In this document: positions 10,689 to 19,879 of the stretch, piece after piece
How the letters are laid out: every line of letters begins with the position of its first letter
How positions within the stretch are numbered: position 1 is the first letter of the stretch
Origin: Acanthosepion pharaonis
Lineage: Eukaryota > Mollusca > Cephalopoda > Sepiida > Sepiidae
DNA length: 64,000 nucleotides
Assembly (NCBI GenBank): GCA_903632075.3
Contig: CAHIKZ030003464.1
Span: forward strand, 627,001 to 691,000
Direction of reading: 5' to 3'
Made by a program: the position numbers and the translations under genes
Notes under the pieces: generated by a model
What the model was told of the DNA's origin: nothing
Database searches by the model: none
Seen by the model: the letters and a program-made list of their open reading frames with translations, nothing else

Positions 10689-11400
10689 GGGGTTGATCAA
10701 AAAGTTCTAAGCCTCACCCAGAAATAGTTGGAGAAACAAGACAGTTTTTCACTATTTTACAATATAGTCACCCTTGACATCAATTCACTTGGTCCAACGA
10801 TACTTAAGCATCGCAATTCCATCATGGAAGAAGGTGGCGTACTGGTCCTCCAAAAACTCCACCACAGAAAATATGATCTCGTCATTGTCTTCAAAATGGC
10901 GACCATCCAGGTGGGATACGAATTAAGGAAACAGGAAGAAGTCAGATGGAGCTAAGGTGAATAAAAAGGATCGGGTAGCAATTCAAAGCAACAGTTGGCT
11001 GGTACAGCTACTGTAATCTAAGTATTGTAAACGGGCGCGTTATCCTGGAGTAAGAGTACAATTGCCCACAGCATCCCTCTGTGTTTCAACTTTATTGCTT
11101 CCTTCAGTTGTCGTAATTCTGATGAATAGTACTTCCATTAATAGTTTTTTTTCCTTTTTTTCAAGTAGTCTATCATGTTTACGCATTCAGAATCTAATAA
11201 AAAAAAAAACAACAAAAAAACAGAAGCCATTAACTTTGCCATCAGACGCTGCCTGTTTGAACATCTTTGTAGGTGGAGAACCATAATGTTTCCACTGTTT
11301 ACTTTGAATCTTTGATTCAGGTTCGAAGTAGTGAACCCAGGTTTCATCTAGACATTTCCCTAGCACATCATTCAATATTTGAGCTTAACAACTTTAATAA
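10689..11400 (-). pseudogene. mariner-family transposase pseudogene
   Basis: Read on the minus strand from 11400 downwards, the order of mariner transposase landmarks is kept. First comes 'DETWVHYFEPESK' (first catalytic Asp region). 'KQWKHYGSPPTKMFKQAA' and a 'VNMIDYLKK' segment follow. After in/dels comes 'LLLQDNAPV' (second Asp), then 'SDFFLFP'-like sequence near 10930 (third Asp lost, the preceding YSP followed by a stop). Last is 'RWTKCIDVKGDYI' near the C-terminus. Stops and frameshifts throughout, and an A/T-rich insertion around 11140-11220, make it inactive. A possible terminal sequence, 'gggggttgatcaaaaagttc', lies at 10687-10706. The family catalyses cut-and-paste transposition into TA. 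Confidence 0.85.
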
Positions 11401-11496
11401 AACATTGCAATAACATTCATAAATATGAATGCTGGTCATTATTTTACTATTATTATACCGTGTGTCTAAAAAAATAGCGCTTTTATCGGAGTCACT

Positions 11497-11541
11497 ATCG
11501 ATCCTCGGACTTCGGAGATCAAAGTGTAGTATCTGTTCTAA
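11497..11541 (+). pseudogene. U2 snRNA 5'-end-like fragment, diverged
   Basis: 'atcgatcctcggacttcgga' followed by 'gatcaaagtgtagtatctgt' aligns with the start of U2 snRNA, including the conserved branch-point-recognition stretch GTGTAGTATCTGTTCT. The first stem-loop is disrupted. It is followed by sequence resembling the hairpin units at 471-1446. A second, better match lies about 350 bp downstream. Confidence 0.7.
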
Positions 11542-11559
11542 TGCGTATAAACTGCATTT

Positions 11560-11844
11560 TATCTGTCAGTTGAGTCTCTTTTCATGGACATAGCGCAACT
11601 GAGCTGTGTCTCTGTCTACGGACAGAGTGCAACTGAAAAAATTATTGAGAGGTACCCGGTCTTTGGGAACAGCTGTCGGCGTCAGTACCTCCCTCATTGC
11701 ACTAAAGAAGGGGGATCGGTAGTAATACGGCAAATACACGGCAGTTCCGGGGGCTAGGCTATTTTTAAACCTGGCCCGGGTGCACGCGCTCGGGCTCCCC
11801 ACATTAACTGACCTTGTATCACATCCTATCCGCAAGAAAATACA
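11560..11844 (+). repeat. Diverged relative of the 471-1446 hairpin unit
   Basis: It contains 'gtctctgtctacggacagag' (hairpin CTCTGTC-TAC-GGACAGAG), 'cgctcgggctccccacatta' and 'ccttgtatcacatcctatcc'. These correspond in order to the first hairpin, the 'cgatcggg...ccccatgtta' block and the 'gccttgtnncacat' block of unit B. It lies exactly between the two U2-like 5' ends, linking the array family to U2-like sequence. Confidence 0.55.
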
Positions 11845-11895
11845 ATCTCTTCTCGGCCTTTTGGCTAAGATCAAAGTGTAGTACCTGTTCTCATC
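11845..11895 (+). pseudogene. U2 snRNA 5' end (truncated copy)
   Basis: 'atctcttctcggccttttgg' then 'ctaagatcaaagtgtagtac' and 'ctgttct' matches the first roughly 50 nt of U2 snRNA with few differences, including the 5' stem-loop CTTCTCGGCCTTTTGGCTAAG. Homology stops near 11895. The Sm site and the 3' stem-loops are absent, so it is a truncated copy or a U2-headed repeat rather than a functional spliceosomal gene. Confidence 0.85.
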
Positions 11896-12600
11896 TTCAT
11901 TTGATTCTCTGTCACCACTTCTATCTTCCCTTCTTTCATTTTCTCATTGAAACAAAGTAGTGTATTTTCCCCTCTTTCCACGGGATCAAAACGGAATAGG
12001 CGATGGGGTATTGACAGGACGTAACGGTCGTGCTAACTGACAAAGGGAAGGACGAGCACTATTATAATAGGATTATAACATCAAAGCAATATGTTTCTTG
12101 TGGTTAACAAACTATTTAATATGTTCAAATGCTCTGAACCCGATCAACAGCACTTCAACAAACCATTTGACACATTTCTACAATGATTTCAGAAATTTAT
12201 CCGGAATTGCTTGTTTTAATTTAGGAATTGTTTTCGGTTTGAGCCTATAATGAAGATCTTTCATTAGACCCGATTAGAAGAAGTCTGATCGTATTAGGTC
12301 TGGTGATAATGAGGTCTACTCAATTACTTCACGTCCTCCTTTCAAACTTCGCTCGAAAGGAAAAAAGGGCATCACTTTTGCCACACCTTGTCTAATCAGC
12401 AAAGTTTTACAACAAAAAAGGTCATGACTGACATGATCAAATGATTCATCTCTCGTATTCATGAAGTAGTTGTTCAAGGATCTCCACAGCCTCCTTCTTA
12501 ATATGCCTCTATTGTCATGGATTCTTGGGAAATATAGTAATCTGTTTTTTTGTTGCCTTCTGCAACGTATGGAATTTAAAGATGCATTTCGCCTACCCAA
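11896..12600. other. No recognisable intact gene
   Basis: Mostly AT-rich, with a GC-richer part around 12250-12420. The minus-strand ORF 12316-12600 shows no motif I can name. Nothing supports a gene. Confidence 0.45.
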
Positions 12601-12624
12601 TTTAAGGAGGCCTATTCCACCCTT

Positions 12625-12910
12625 TCTCCATTTATGTTTCAGTTCCTATATATTAAGCCTAAGCAATCTTCCCTTTATAAGAAGAAGGAATCGTCGTGTG
12701 TCTAAATATAATCTGTCAGTGACTTATATTGCTGATTCTTTGGTAGAATTTTTCATTCTCCATTTGAGTATGCTTCATTTATATTAAGTCTAAACAACCT
12801 TCCCTTTATAAGCAGAAGGAATGGTTGCTGGGTTTAAATGGAACCTGTCTGAGATTTAAATTGCTCATACTGGTACTATTTTTCTTGCTCCGTTTTTAGT
12901 CGTTGTGTAT
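12625..12910 (+). repeat. Tandem duplication of about 147 bp
   Basis: 'attaagcctaagcaatcttc' with 'cctttataagaagaaggaat' (12651 on) is repeated as 'attaagtctaaacaaccttc' with 'cctttataagcagaaggaat' (12783 on), including flanking blocks. The copies are diverged by roughly 15-20% by eye. Non-coding. Confidence 0.7.
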
Positions 12911-13179
12911 AAATGTATATGTTTTGTCCTAGATTGATCTCTGAAGAGCGAAGAGTAATAACCGGTTGTTATATTTTTGCCTTCCATTACTTTTAATTGG
13001 ATATTAATTTAATTAGACTTAAAACTTTACATTAATTTGTCTCGGTTGCGTGCATCTGGATTAAAAGTTGAAGTCATATTCATTCGTGTGCAACGGATCT
13101 TTTGGGCAAGTCAAACATGACGGAGTTCGTCCTATTCATGATTAGCTGTCGGGTTAAGTGTATCTTAATCATCAATAAT

Positions 13180-13243
13180 CCAGAAAAAAATTATCCAGTA
13201 CCCAATAGATTCACATGATGCCGAATTAATGATGGTCAACCTG
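13180..13243 (+). repeat. pogo/Tigger-type right terminal repeat
   Basis: 'ccgaattaatgatggtcaac' + 'ctg' followed by TA. The same end occurs at 13612-13634 and, diverged, at 19330-19352. The consensus 'ccggattagtgatggtcaac' + 'ctg' flanked by TA is the style of pogo/Tigger ends. Upstream 'atccagaaaaaaattatcca' resembles internal 'atccgg' repeats of the same family. Confidence 0.6.
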
Positions 13244-13569
13244 TATATATCAGCACTGATTTCTTTTATCTGAATAAATATTTGCCAATGATGTTTTATA
13301 ATTTATGAATTTGACTTTTGCGTATGAAAATGACGATTTCCTTATTTGGACATATTTCTATTATTTAAAAATACTTGTGTATGATTTTACTCCTTTGTAG
13401 AGATATGTAATGTTACTTAATATATTAGGCGGTACCTCTAAAACTAGAATTTGAAGGTAATGCATAAATCGGACATTGGTGTATATTTCATCATTTGGGG
13501 GTCAAAAGTCAGCAAGACCAATAGGACATGTTCTGGGTTGACTGATTTTTTTTCTCTCTTTTCATTTAC

Positions 13570-13634
13570 TATAACCATTAATAATCCGGCACAATACTTA
13601 TATAAATAATGCCGGATTAGTGATGGTCAACCTG
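13570..13634 (+). repeat. pogo/Tigger-type right terminal repeat, second copy
   Basis: 'taataatccggcacaatact' then 'tgccggattagtgatggtca' + 'acctg' followed by TA. The two adjacent right ends (13243 and 13634) are about 390 bp apart. The sequence between repeats the same order of 'tgaatnnatatttgcca' blocks, so this is a tandem pair of related element ends. Confidence 0.6.
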
Positions 13635-14094
13635 TATAAATCTACACTTATTGGCTTTATGTGAATGTATATTTGCCAGCGTTGGTTTATAATTGATGAA
13701 TTTTACTTATGCATCTAGATAAAATAATTTCATGACTTTTTACAAGCATCCCCCATCTTGGAAATATCAAAGTGGTATTCGCCTCATATATAAAGAAAAA
13801 TGCTATCCAAATGATTGGAGAATTTGAACAGCATAAACGAAACAAATATATTACAGGTTGGTCATCACAAATCTGGCACTGATGTCTAAGAGAGCAATTT
13901 CACATTTCCTGTGTTTCTACACAGACCTGCCATTACGATTTGGTGGTTCTAGCTGTTGCATCAGCTGGTTTTAAGCAATTTCAGACCCTCTCAAAGTATG
14001 TTTACTCGGCTTTTCTGCATTTTTATTAAAACTGTTGACGCTTACGGCTAGTCATGGCTCCAATAAATACAGGAAGTTTTTTTCACATTAGTTT

Positions 14095-14827
14095 AGTCTT
14101 AGTTTTCCCTTCCTCTTGTGCTGTTAGGTGTCGAGGGGAGACACAGTCGTCTGTTAGCGGCAAGGCGAGTGGTCTGGAGGAGAGATATCTTGTGGGCTCT
14201 GAGAATGTCTGCCACTGAGTCGCTCCAGCGTCTTCTTGCTCTGCCTCTCGCTCTCCAGCCAGAGTACCTGAGGGTATATGCTCGTAGGGCTGGTTGGTTG
14301 ATAGGCATACGAGTGAGGTGACCGAACCACTTGATCCTCTGTCGTTTGATGTGTTGTATGATTGGTATTGCTCCTATCATATCTCATTACCTCTTTCCTG
14401 ATCTTGTTTCCCCTGCATTTCATCTCACAAGTGATCAGTTTCCTCTCAGGGGTTTTTGTTAGGGGCCATGTCTGGCACTGGTATGTCAGCGTCGGTAGGA
14501 AAATGGTGTTGATAAGATTTGCCTTGGTGCTCATGGAAATGCTAGGAAGTTTTAGAAGAAGAGCAAGTTGGTAACTGACTACGTTTGCTTTCTGACATCT
14601 GGTCTCGATTTCTATGTCTCGTTTGCCGTTTTCAGTAAATATGTTGCCCAGATATTTGAATTTACAGGTTTGCTTTAGCTGGGTCCCATTGATGTTAATG
14701 TCCAGTGTTTCTTGTCGCTTGCTGACGGTCATGCCCTCAGTCTTACTGGCACTGATCTTACATTGTCAACCTGATTTTCATCTTTCTTTCAGATTTCCTG
14801 GATCAATCCACAAACCTTCTGGGGCTG
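14095..14827 (-). pseudogene. Non-LTR retrotransposon RT C-terminus
   Basis: On the minus strand 'SASKTEGMTVSK', then 'FKYLGNIFTENG' and a 'RCQKANVVSYQL' block cover the region downstream of the RT palm (14780-14480). After a frameshift near 14370, the last part 'IKRQRIKWFGHLTRMP' and 'GRARRRWSDSVADIL' is the typical C-terminal tail of APE-type LINE proteins. About 240 residues remain of a protein usually near 1000. It is bounded on both sides by copies of the roughly 100-bp repeat of the host DNA element, so it was inserted into it. The exact clade is not assigned. Confidence 0.8.
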
Positions 14828-15301
14828 TTTGGTGGCGCTAGCTGTCGCATCAGCTGTTTATGAGCCCTTTCAAATAATGTTAAGGTATACCTACTTGTAT
14901 TTTGGCACATTTTATTATCATCTGTTCGTCTTTTTCTTTAATCATTTCACACCAAACAAGACATTAATGCCACTACTACATAAGGCCTGGCTGGAAATGA
15001 AGGAGAATGATTTTAGTGGGGAGAAAAGACAATAAAAGAACAGGTCTCAGGAAGACAGAAGATGGCATTTAAATTTTTGAAGATTTTAGGTGCCAGGGAA
15101 GCAAGAAATTGGAAGGGAATTCCACAGACGAAATGTACAAGAAAAGAAACTATCAGAATAGAACAGGCGGTTGCATCTTGGTAGTTCAATAGTAAAACGG
15201 TGTGAAACTTAGTTGCCGATCTAGTAACACGCTTAAATTGATGCGGTTGAGGCACGAACGAGGAAGTCTCATCAGAACAATTGTCATGAAAATATTTGTA
15301 G

Positions 15302-15306
15302 AAAAG
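15302..15306. other. Target-site duplication AAAAG (left)
   Basis: Five bases directly outside the left LTR, identical to 18585-18589 outside the right LTR. This defines the insertion event and shows that the element ends are intact. Confidence 0.85.
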
Positions 15307-15561
15307 TGTTGTAGAGTAGTTTTCACAGTGGAGGCTTGTATTTTACTAAGTCGGTCCTAAATTAGGTTCGACGTAGAAAACGTTAGGAACTTGAAATAAT
15401 AGTTAATGACGCAACAATCTAGTTGTGGGGCTCATACGTTAATGTCCGACATCGACTGAATCACACAACTCACTGAGCTTAACTGGCGACTGCTACTACT
15501 ACTACTTATAATCTGTGGGAGAGTCTATTTACAATAGAAATAGGTATGATCTAGTATAACC
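15307..15561 (-). repeat. 3' LTR
   Basis: Aligned with the right LTR it has the same length and about a dozen or fewer visible substitutions, for example 'aagtcggtcctaa' versus 'aagtcgatcctaa' and 'ggttcgacgtagaaaacgtt' versus 'ggttcaacgtacaaaacatt'. Its inner terminal base differs (C where the right copy has A on the plus strand). The divergence implies that it is not a very recent insertion. Confidence 0.9.
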
Positions 15562-15570
15562 CCCCTAAAA
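15560..15570 (-). other. Polypurine tract next to 3' LTR
   Basis: The plus strand 'ccccccta' reads 'taggggggttatac' on the minus strand. The six G run directly precedes the LTR start, as expected for the plus-strand primer of an LTR retroelement. It is short, and the adjacent LTR base is mutated. Confidence 0.6.
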
Positions 15571-16084
15571 CTTTACTTCGTAGGAGTAAAAAGTTTTCTT
15601 TCTTTATTTATTTTTAAAATTTTTCCAGAAAATATGAAGAAAAAACAATTTTTTTTTTTTTAGCAACATCGTAGCGTATTTCCTACGTTTTTTGATCCAC
15701 TTTTAAATGATAAGTTGCCTTTCTTTTTTTCTTCTGGATCGGCGTACCTTAGGTAAAATTATTTGCAGGGGTTGTTAGATCAAACTTATTGAAAATCACC
15801 TCCATCGGCGTTTTTTTTTTCTTTCGCGGGACCGCTGTCAACTCACGTCTGAAAAACGTCGTCTGATCTCGTAAGTTTTTCCCCTTTCACCAAGTACATC
15901 ATATAGCCAATCCGCTTTTCTATTTTTTTTATATCTCCATAGCGTTACCAGAAACAACCTTCCGCTTTGCGCTTCTTGAAGATGGACTCACAGTTTCTGT
16001 GGGTTCTTCTTGTTGACTTTAATCATTTAATAATACTGCATGTCCTTGGTTGCGTGTAACTTGTTCCCCAGTTTTCCTCGGTGT
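15571..16084 (-). other. Residual 3' interior of the LTR element
   Basis: Low-complexity T-rich plus-strand sequence. On the minus strand short frames such as 'RKADWLYDVLGERGKTYEI' (about 15940-15880) could be the remains of the region after integrase, but I cannot name a domain. The deletion that removed RT-RNase H-integrase must end within or before this interval. Confidence 0.4.
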
Positions 16085-16290
16085 CGACTTCATCTTTACT
16101 TTCTGAAGCTTGTTTTTCACGTATATTGTCGGTGTTACCCATTCAATTTTTTAAAATACACCGGTTTTCTCTATTCTGTCCAATTCTTTATCTATCTGTT
16201 CAATTGAAGCAAACAGCACATTTCTTTTCTTTTTGAATACCGCCTGAGCGTTTTGTTTTGGCTGTAATTTTGCCTCCATCTTGGTACGCC
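16085..16290 (-). pseudogene. Stub of reverse transcriptase N-terminus
   Basis: On the minus strand a reading frame gives 'AKLQPKQNAQAVFKKKR' then 'ASIEQIDKELDRIEKTGV', a stop, and 'IEWVTPTIYVKNK'. This is the N-terminal fingers region of Ty3/gypsy RT, where a conserved 'DKELDRLEKxGxI' segment precedes the 'P(T/I)VxVKK' strand. The catalytic YxDD region is not present anywhere downstream. The protein therefore ends where the internal deletion begins. Confidence 0.75.
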
Positions 16291-16322
16291 TACCTGGAGA
16301 AAAAACAGTAGGAAAAGTCCCC

Positions 16323-16785
16323 TTAAGTTTTTTTTACTAATTTTTGAGCTTCGTAGTTTAAAAAATCTACCTTGTAACAGAAAGAATAAATCGGTAAATT
16401 CCATAATTGGAATTCTTTTATCCAATCCGTACCAAGTAAGTTCGTGGTATTTTCTATGACAAATAGTTTGGCTTTTCGTGTTTTTTTTTTATTTAACGTG
16501 ACGTTTGTAACAAATTCTCCAATAAATTGTATTTTTTCTCCCGTCACTGACCTCGTGATTTTATTTGTTTTCATTAAAGTTGGTTTCCCCAACTTCTTCC
16601 ACGTATTCAAATTTATGATAGATAGGTCGGAACCAGTGTCGAGTTGTATTTTTATTTTTTTATTACTTATTTCGACGGTAACAAATTTTCTGGTTATTCC
16701 GTCGTTCCCTTCATCGGAAGTTAATTTTCTTATTTTATTGTCTTTATTTTTTGACCTGCAGTGCGAGTTTTTATGCCCCACTCTT
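16323..16785 (-). pseudogene. Retropepsin-type aspartic protease
   Basis: In the frame 16323-16853 the active-site triad 'QLDTGSDLSIIN' (DTG at residues 72-74 of that frame) is followed by a flap region and 'NLLGTDWI' about 70 residues later, the second hydrophobic hallmark of retropepsins. The protease would cleave the element's Gag-Pol. It sits directly after the second zinc knuckle with only a short linker, as usual in Ty3/gypsy elements. The frame itself is open to 16323. The lack of a polymerase behind it makes it non-autonomous. Confidence 0.85.
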
Positions 16786-17640
16786 TTACAGTTGAAACAT
16801 TTTTTTATTCCTAAAATTGCAATATCTGTACCAGTGAAGTTCACCGCAAGCAAAACATGGCTTCAGGAGTTTTTGTTTATTTTTCTCTGGTATTTCATAT
16901 TTTGTTTGATAATCCGCAATTTTAGAATTCTTTTTGGTAGACTGACTTTCTTCTTTGTAGCGTATTTTCCTTACATGCGAAACGCCAGAATGTTCTATCT
17001 TTTTCGAGTCTTTATTTACGCTAACATATCTTGTGCAGTCTTCTGCCAAACTCTGTATCGTAAGACTTTGTTGGTTTTCCAATTTTGAAGTGCCAATTTC
17101 CTCAATTCTGCGTCTCTTTCTGACACTGGTCCTTGAACAAATACTAAGCACTTAAAGTTGTCAGCGCTTAACTCTGCTAGCTTGAATTCTTCACAATGCT
17201 TGTTCACATTGGCCGCATACGTTATATAGTCTTGTTCTTCATCTTTTATCAGATTCAAACATTTCCACCTCTTGTGAAACAAAGATGTCTTTTTACTAAA
17301 TAATTCACTTAATATACTTACCGCCTCGATAAAAGTCAACTCGCTAGTTTTTTTTCGGTAAAATGTAGTTTACCAATTTGTTATGCTCAGCAGTTCCTAA
17401 CTTGCTTAAAAGAAGTCTAACCTTCTTTCCTTCAGACCACGTGTGGCAGTCCTCGTTATACACGTTCGTATATTTTTTATAATACTCTTCAAAAGTTATC
17501 TCTTCGTCTGGACTGTACGTGAATATTTCAATCGAATTCCATATTGTATTCTCTGGGAAAGAATCATTTCGTAGATTTTTCTCTTCCTTTTCAGTTATTT
17601 CCAGAATTTTGTTTTGAAACTCCTTATGCATCAGTTCCAT
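16786..17640 (-). pseudogene. LTR retrotransposon Gag, frameshifted
   Basis: Three overlapping frames make up Gag: 17640-17344 (matrix/capsid-like, 'TFEEYYKKYTNVYNEDC'), 17339-17016 ('LFSKKTSLFHKRWKCLNL', 'CLVFVQGPVSERDAELR') and 17151-16786 with a basic linker. Two zinc knuckles follow: CFACGELHWYRYC (CX2CX3HX4C) in one frame and CFNCKRVGHKNSHC (CX2CX4HX4C) in the next. In known Ty3/gypsy elements Gag assembles the particle and the knuckles bind the genomic RNA. At least two frameshifts break it. The start used is the ATG at 17640 (minus), since nothing conserved lies upstream. Confidence 0.85.
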
Positions 17641-17759
17641 TTCTCGTTAAAACTGTATCTGTCTATTAAAAGTTTCCTCCTGTAGTTGCATCTGGAATGT
17701 TTTCTGTTGCTCTAATATTGTCATTTGTTGTTCCGTCTGGAACTTAAAAAATTCCTGGA

Positions 17760-18307
17760 ATATATTTTTGCATTTCTCCATCTTCGCAAAAAGTTTACAC
17801 AATGCTTAAATATTGTAGAGGGGGGTCCAAAACGAATTTGTAATTCGTGACCTATTTGAGCAAACTGTATTATCGAGAAAAAAAATCTTTTCTCATTTGA
17901 GAATACGACTAATTTTTTTCGTCACTAAGTTGACGTCTTGTCTTTCGAAAAAACTTTTCCAAGTTTTTGTTTTTTTAAATGAGAATCCGAGATGTTGTCG
18001 CCGAAAATTTGACGAGCAATTTTTTTTCTTTTTCCTCCGTATGAAAAACGAATTTCGTCACTAAATAACGTGGCGAGCGAATTTTTTTTTTCACTGTATG
18101 AAACCCAATCCCTTGTACGCCACGTTTGTTATGAAGGGTGAATTTTTCCCCTCTTCTGTATGAGTTACGAATGCACGTCGACAAGTGTTGTAGAGTGAAC
18201 GCAAAGTTTGTTTTTTTTCCGTATGAATCCAAAATACGTTCGTCGCCAAGCGTTTATATGGCGAAACGAATGTTTTTTTTCTTAAATTTTTTTTTTCCGT
18301 ATGAATT
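17760..18307 (-). repeat. Leader tandem repeat of about 60 bp reiterating the PBS/LTR junction
   Basis: On the plus strand 'gtatga' recurs at about 18040, 18096, 18158, 18221 and 18299. Each is followed by a variant of 'cgaatnc..tcgtcgccaa', and most units then carry a T-run. One unit (18175-18200) reads 'acgtcgacaagtgttgtaga', closely matching the real PBS-LTR junction 'tcgtcgccaaatgtgttgta'. Spacing is 56, 62, 63 and 78 bp. The array lies between the primer-binding site and gag. Confidence 0.7.
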
Positions 18308-18325
18308 TCGAATCCTTCGTCGCCA
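18308..18325 (-). other. Primer-binding site (tRNA-complementary)
   Basis: Four bases inside the 5' LTR the minus strand reads TGGCGACGAAGGATTCGA. Its complement, 'tcgaatccttcgtcgcca', looks like a tRNA 3' end: the T-loop TTCGAAT, the T-stem side, the acceptor strand and CCA. I do not assign the tRNA species. Confidence 0.7.
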
Positions 18326-18329
18326 AATG

Positions 18330-18584
18330 TGTTGTAGAGTAGTTTTCACAGTGGAGGCTTGTATTTTACTAAGTCGATCCTAAATTAGGTTCAACGTACA
18401 AAACATTAGGAACTTGAAATAATAGTTAATGACGCAGCAATCTAGTTGTGGGGCTCATACTTTAATGTCCGACATCGACTGACTCACACAACTCACTGAG
18501 CTTAACTGACGACTGCTACTACTAATACTTATTATCTGTGGGAGAGTCTATTTACAATATAAATAGGTATGATCTAGTATAACA
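18330..18584 (-). repeat. 5' LTR
   Basis: Same 255-bp length as the left LTR, reading TGTT...AACA on the minus strand. The plus-strand 'agtctatttacaatataaat' (minus 'atttatattg') is a possible TATA-like element. It is flanked outside by the AAAAG duplication. Confidence 0.9.
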
Positions 18585-19408
18585 AAAAGACAGAGGGAAG
18601 CCACGTCACGTCCTGTGAGAAAGCGATTGTAGTCATGATCACAGATGGCGCCAACCAATACAGGATGTTCTTCTCATATTACGAAGTACAAACGCTATGC
18701 ATTGTCCATATAGTACAATTTGTTTATCAGAAATCGGACCCAATTTGTAATCCGGCCAAATCAGTAATCCGGCTCAATCGGTAATCCGGCCCAAATCAGT
18801 AATCCGGCACTTTTTTCCACGAGACCAGTTACTATTTTTTGGTGGAGTTATCTCTCGCATCAGCTTTTTTGAGCACTTACAAACACTGTTAAGATATTTC
18901 TACTTGTTTACTTTGCATTCTTTTAATAACCTGTTTACGTCCAACGCCAGTTTTGGCTCCAATCAGTACAGGAAGTGCTTCTCGTTGTGTGAAGTGCAAA
19001 TACCATGTTATCCATAACAAATTAAACAGAACTTCTGAAGTACTTTCTTATGTAAGTCAGTAGAATTACTAGTAACCTTTATATTAACTTCATTAAATTT
19101 TCAGTTGAGCTTCATTTAATATTTCACTTTCGAATTAGTGGTGGTGATGTTTCTTACGTAATTCAATAGAATTAACTTTTATTTTACAGGTTTCATAAAA
19201 CATATACTAATTTACAGGACATTTTAAAGACAAGGTGAAATGGTTAGCTGCCTGGTTATGTGTATTCTAAAGTAACCATCGCTAACCCGGCAATGCCACT
19301 TATCCGGTACTCTACAGGTCACAATGATACCGGACTAGTGATGGTCAATCTGTTTTAGATTTGATGGCGTGTCAATTTGCTTGCAGCAATTTATTCTTAC
19401 TTCCTATT

Positions 19409-19647
19409 TGTCATATACCGTACATATGAACACTAATAGGTATGTCCCAATCCTCATAAATACATTGGACACCATTGTAAGTGGGGGGTAATATGCTGTC
19501 TATGTAGTCCACCACTAGCAGTGGTTTACCTACTTCACGCCGCTGGCGAGTATTGTATTTTGTTGATGTTATAAAGATTACCATTTCATTCCCAACCTCC
19601 GTTTTGGTTATTACTCATTCAGTAACATTGTTTTCTAGGTTACAACA
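19409..19647 (+). repeat. Solo LTR with 5-bp TSD (CTATT), family L2 copy 1
   Basis: The sequence starts TGTCATATACCGT and ends GGTTACAACA. It is 239 bp and flanked on both sides by CTATT (19404-19408 and 19648-19652). A 237-bp relative with its own distinct TSD lies at 40114-40350. Terminal TG...CA, 5-bp duplications and a multi-copy nature identify a solo LTR left by recombination. The family differs from the element at 15.3-18.6 kb, although both end in ACAACA. Confidence 0.88.
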
Positions 19648-19879
19648 CTATTTCGTATATGGAAATTATCGCAGGAACTTTTAGGAAATCGTCACAGAGT
19701 TTAGTATTGTTGGAGTTATCCTGAAAACTACTTGTCGAGATTTACAAACTTTACGTTTCGTTCAATTTCGCAAACCAATCGATAAAATGTGAATATATTG
19801 ATTTGTTTAGAAAAAATACTTTCACAAAAACCCTACTTCGCGGTTTAATAATTTCTTTAGTTTAATTTAAATTTATAGG

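Larger units (their letters stand above)
15307..18584 (-). mobile_element. Ty3/gypsy-type LTR retrotransposon, internally deleted, perfect 5-bp TSD
   Basis: Two 255-bp LTRs (15307-15561 and 18330-18584) flank a 2.77-kb interior with gag and protease on the minus strand. Immediately outside, the 5-bp sequence AAAAG is present on both sides (15302-15306 and 18585-18589), a perfect target-site duplication. On the minus strand the LTR starts TGTTATACTAG and ends CTCTACAACA, the usual TG...CA. The interior has a tRNA-complementary primer site, a leader of degenerate repeats, gag (frameshifted), protease and a stub of RT. A polypurine tract sits next to the 3' LTR. RT, RNase H and integrase are missing. 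Intact elements of this type are about 5 kb or more. Confidence 0.9.
13854..19352. mobile_element. pogo/Tigger-like DNA element carrying nested insertions
   Basis: The left end 'caggttggtcatcacaaatc' (13854, preceded by TA) is an inverted match of the right end '...ccggactagtgatggtcaat' + 'ctg' (to 19352). Inside, a repeat of about 100 bp ('tggtggNNctagctgtNgca', 'tcagctg') occurs at 13945-14070, 14828-14930 and 18838-18965. A 'gtaatccggc' motif repeats four times at 18755-18812. A LINE fragment (14095-14827) and an LTR element (15307-18584) are inserted. No transposase domain was recognised. The pairing of these two ends is an inference. Confidence 0.45.

Noticed and set aside
11845..11895. 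Functional U2 snRNA gene
   Set aside because: Only the first about 50 nt match; the Sm site and 3' stem-loops are absent and no proximal promoter element was seen.
12935..12985. Hammerhead motif starting at 'ctgaagagcgaagag'
   Set aside because: No GAAA box or stem III; box I alone is not enough.
16444..17088. 214-residue plus-strand ORF, the longest in the window
   Set aside because: It is antisense to the Gag/protease region of the LTR element, hydrophobic and Phe-rich as expected for the complement of a Lys/Asn-rich sequence, and has no recognisable motif.
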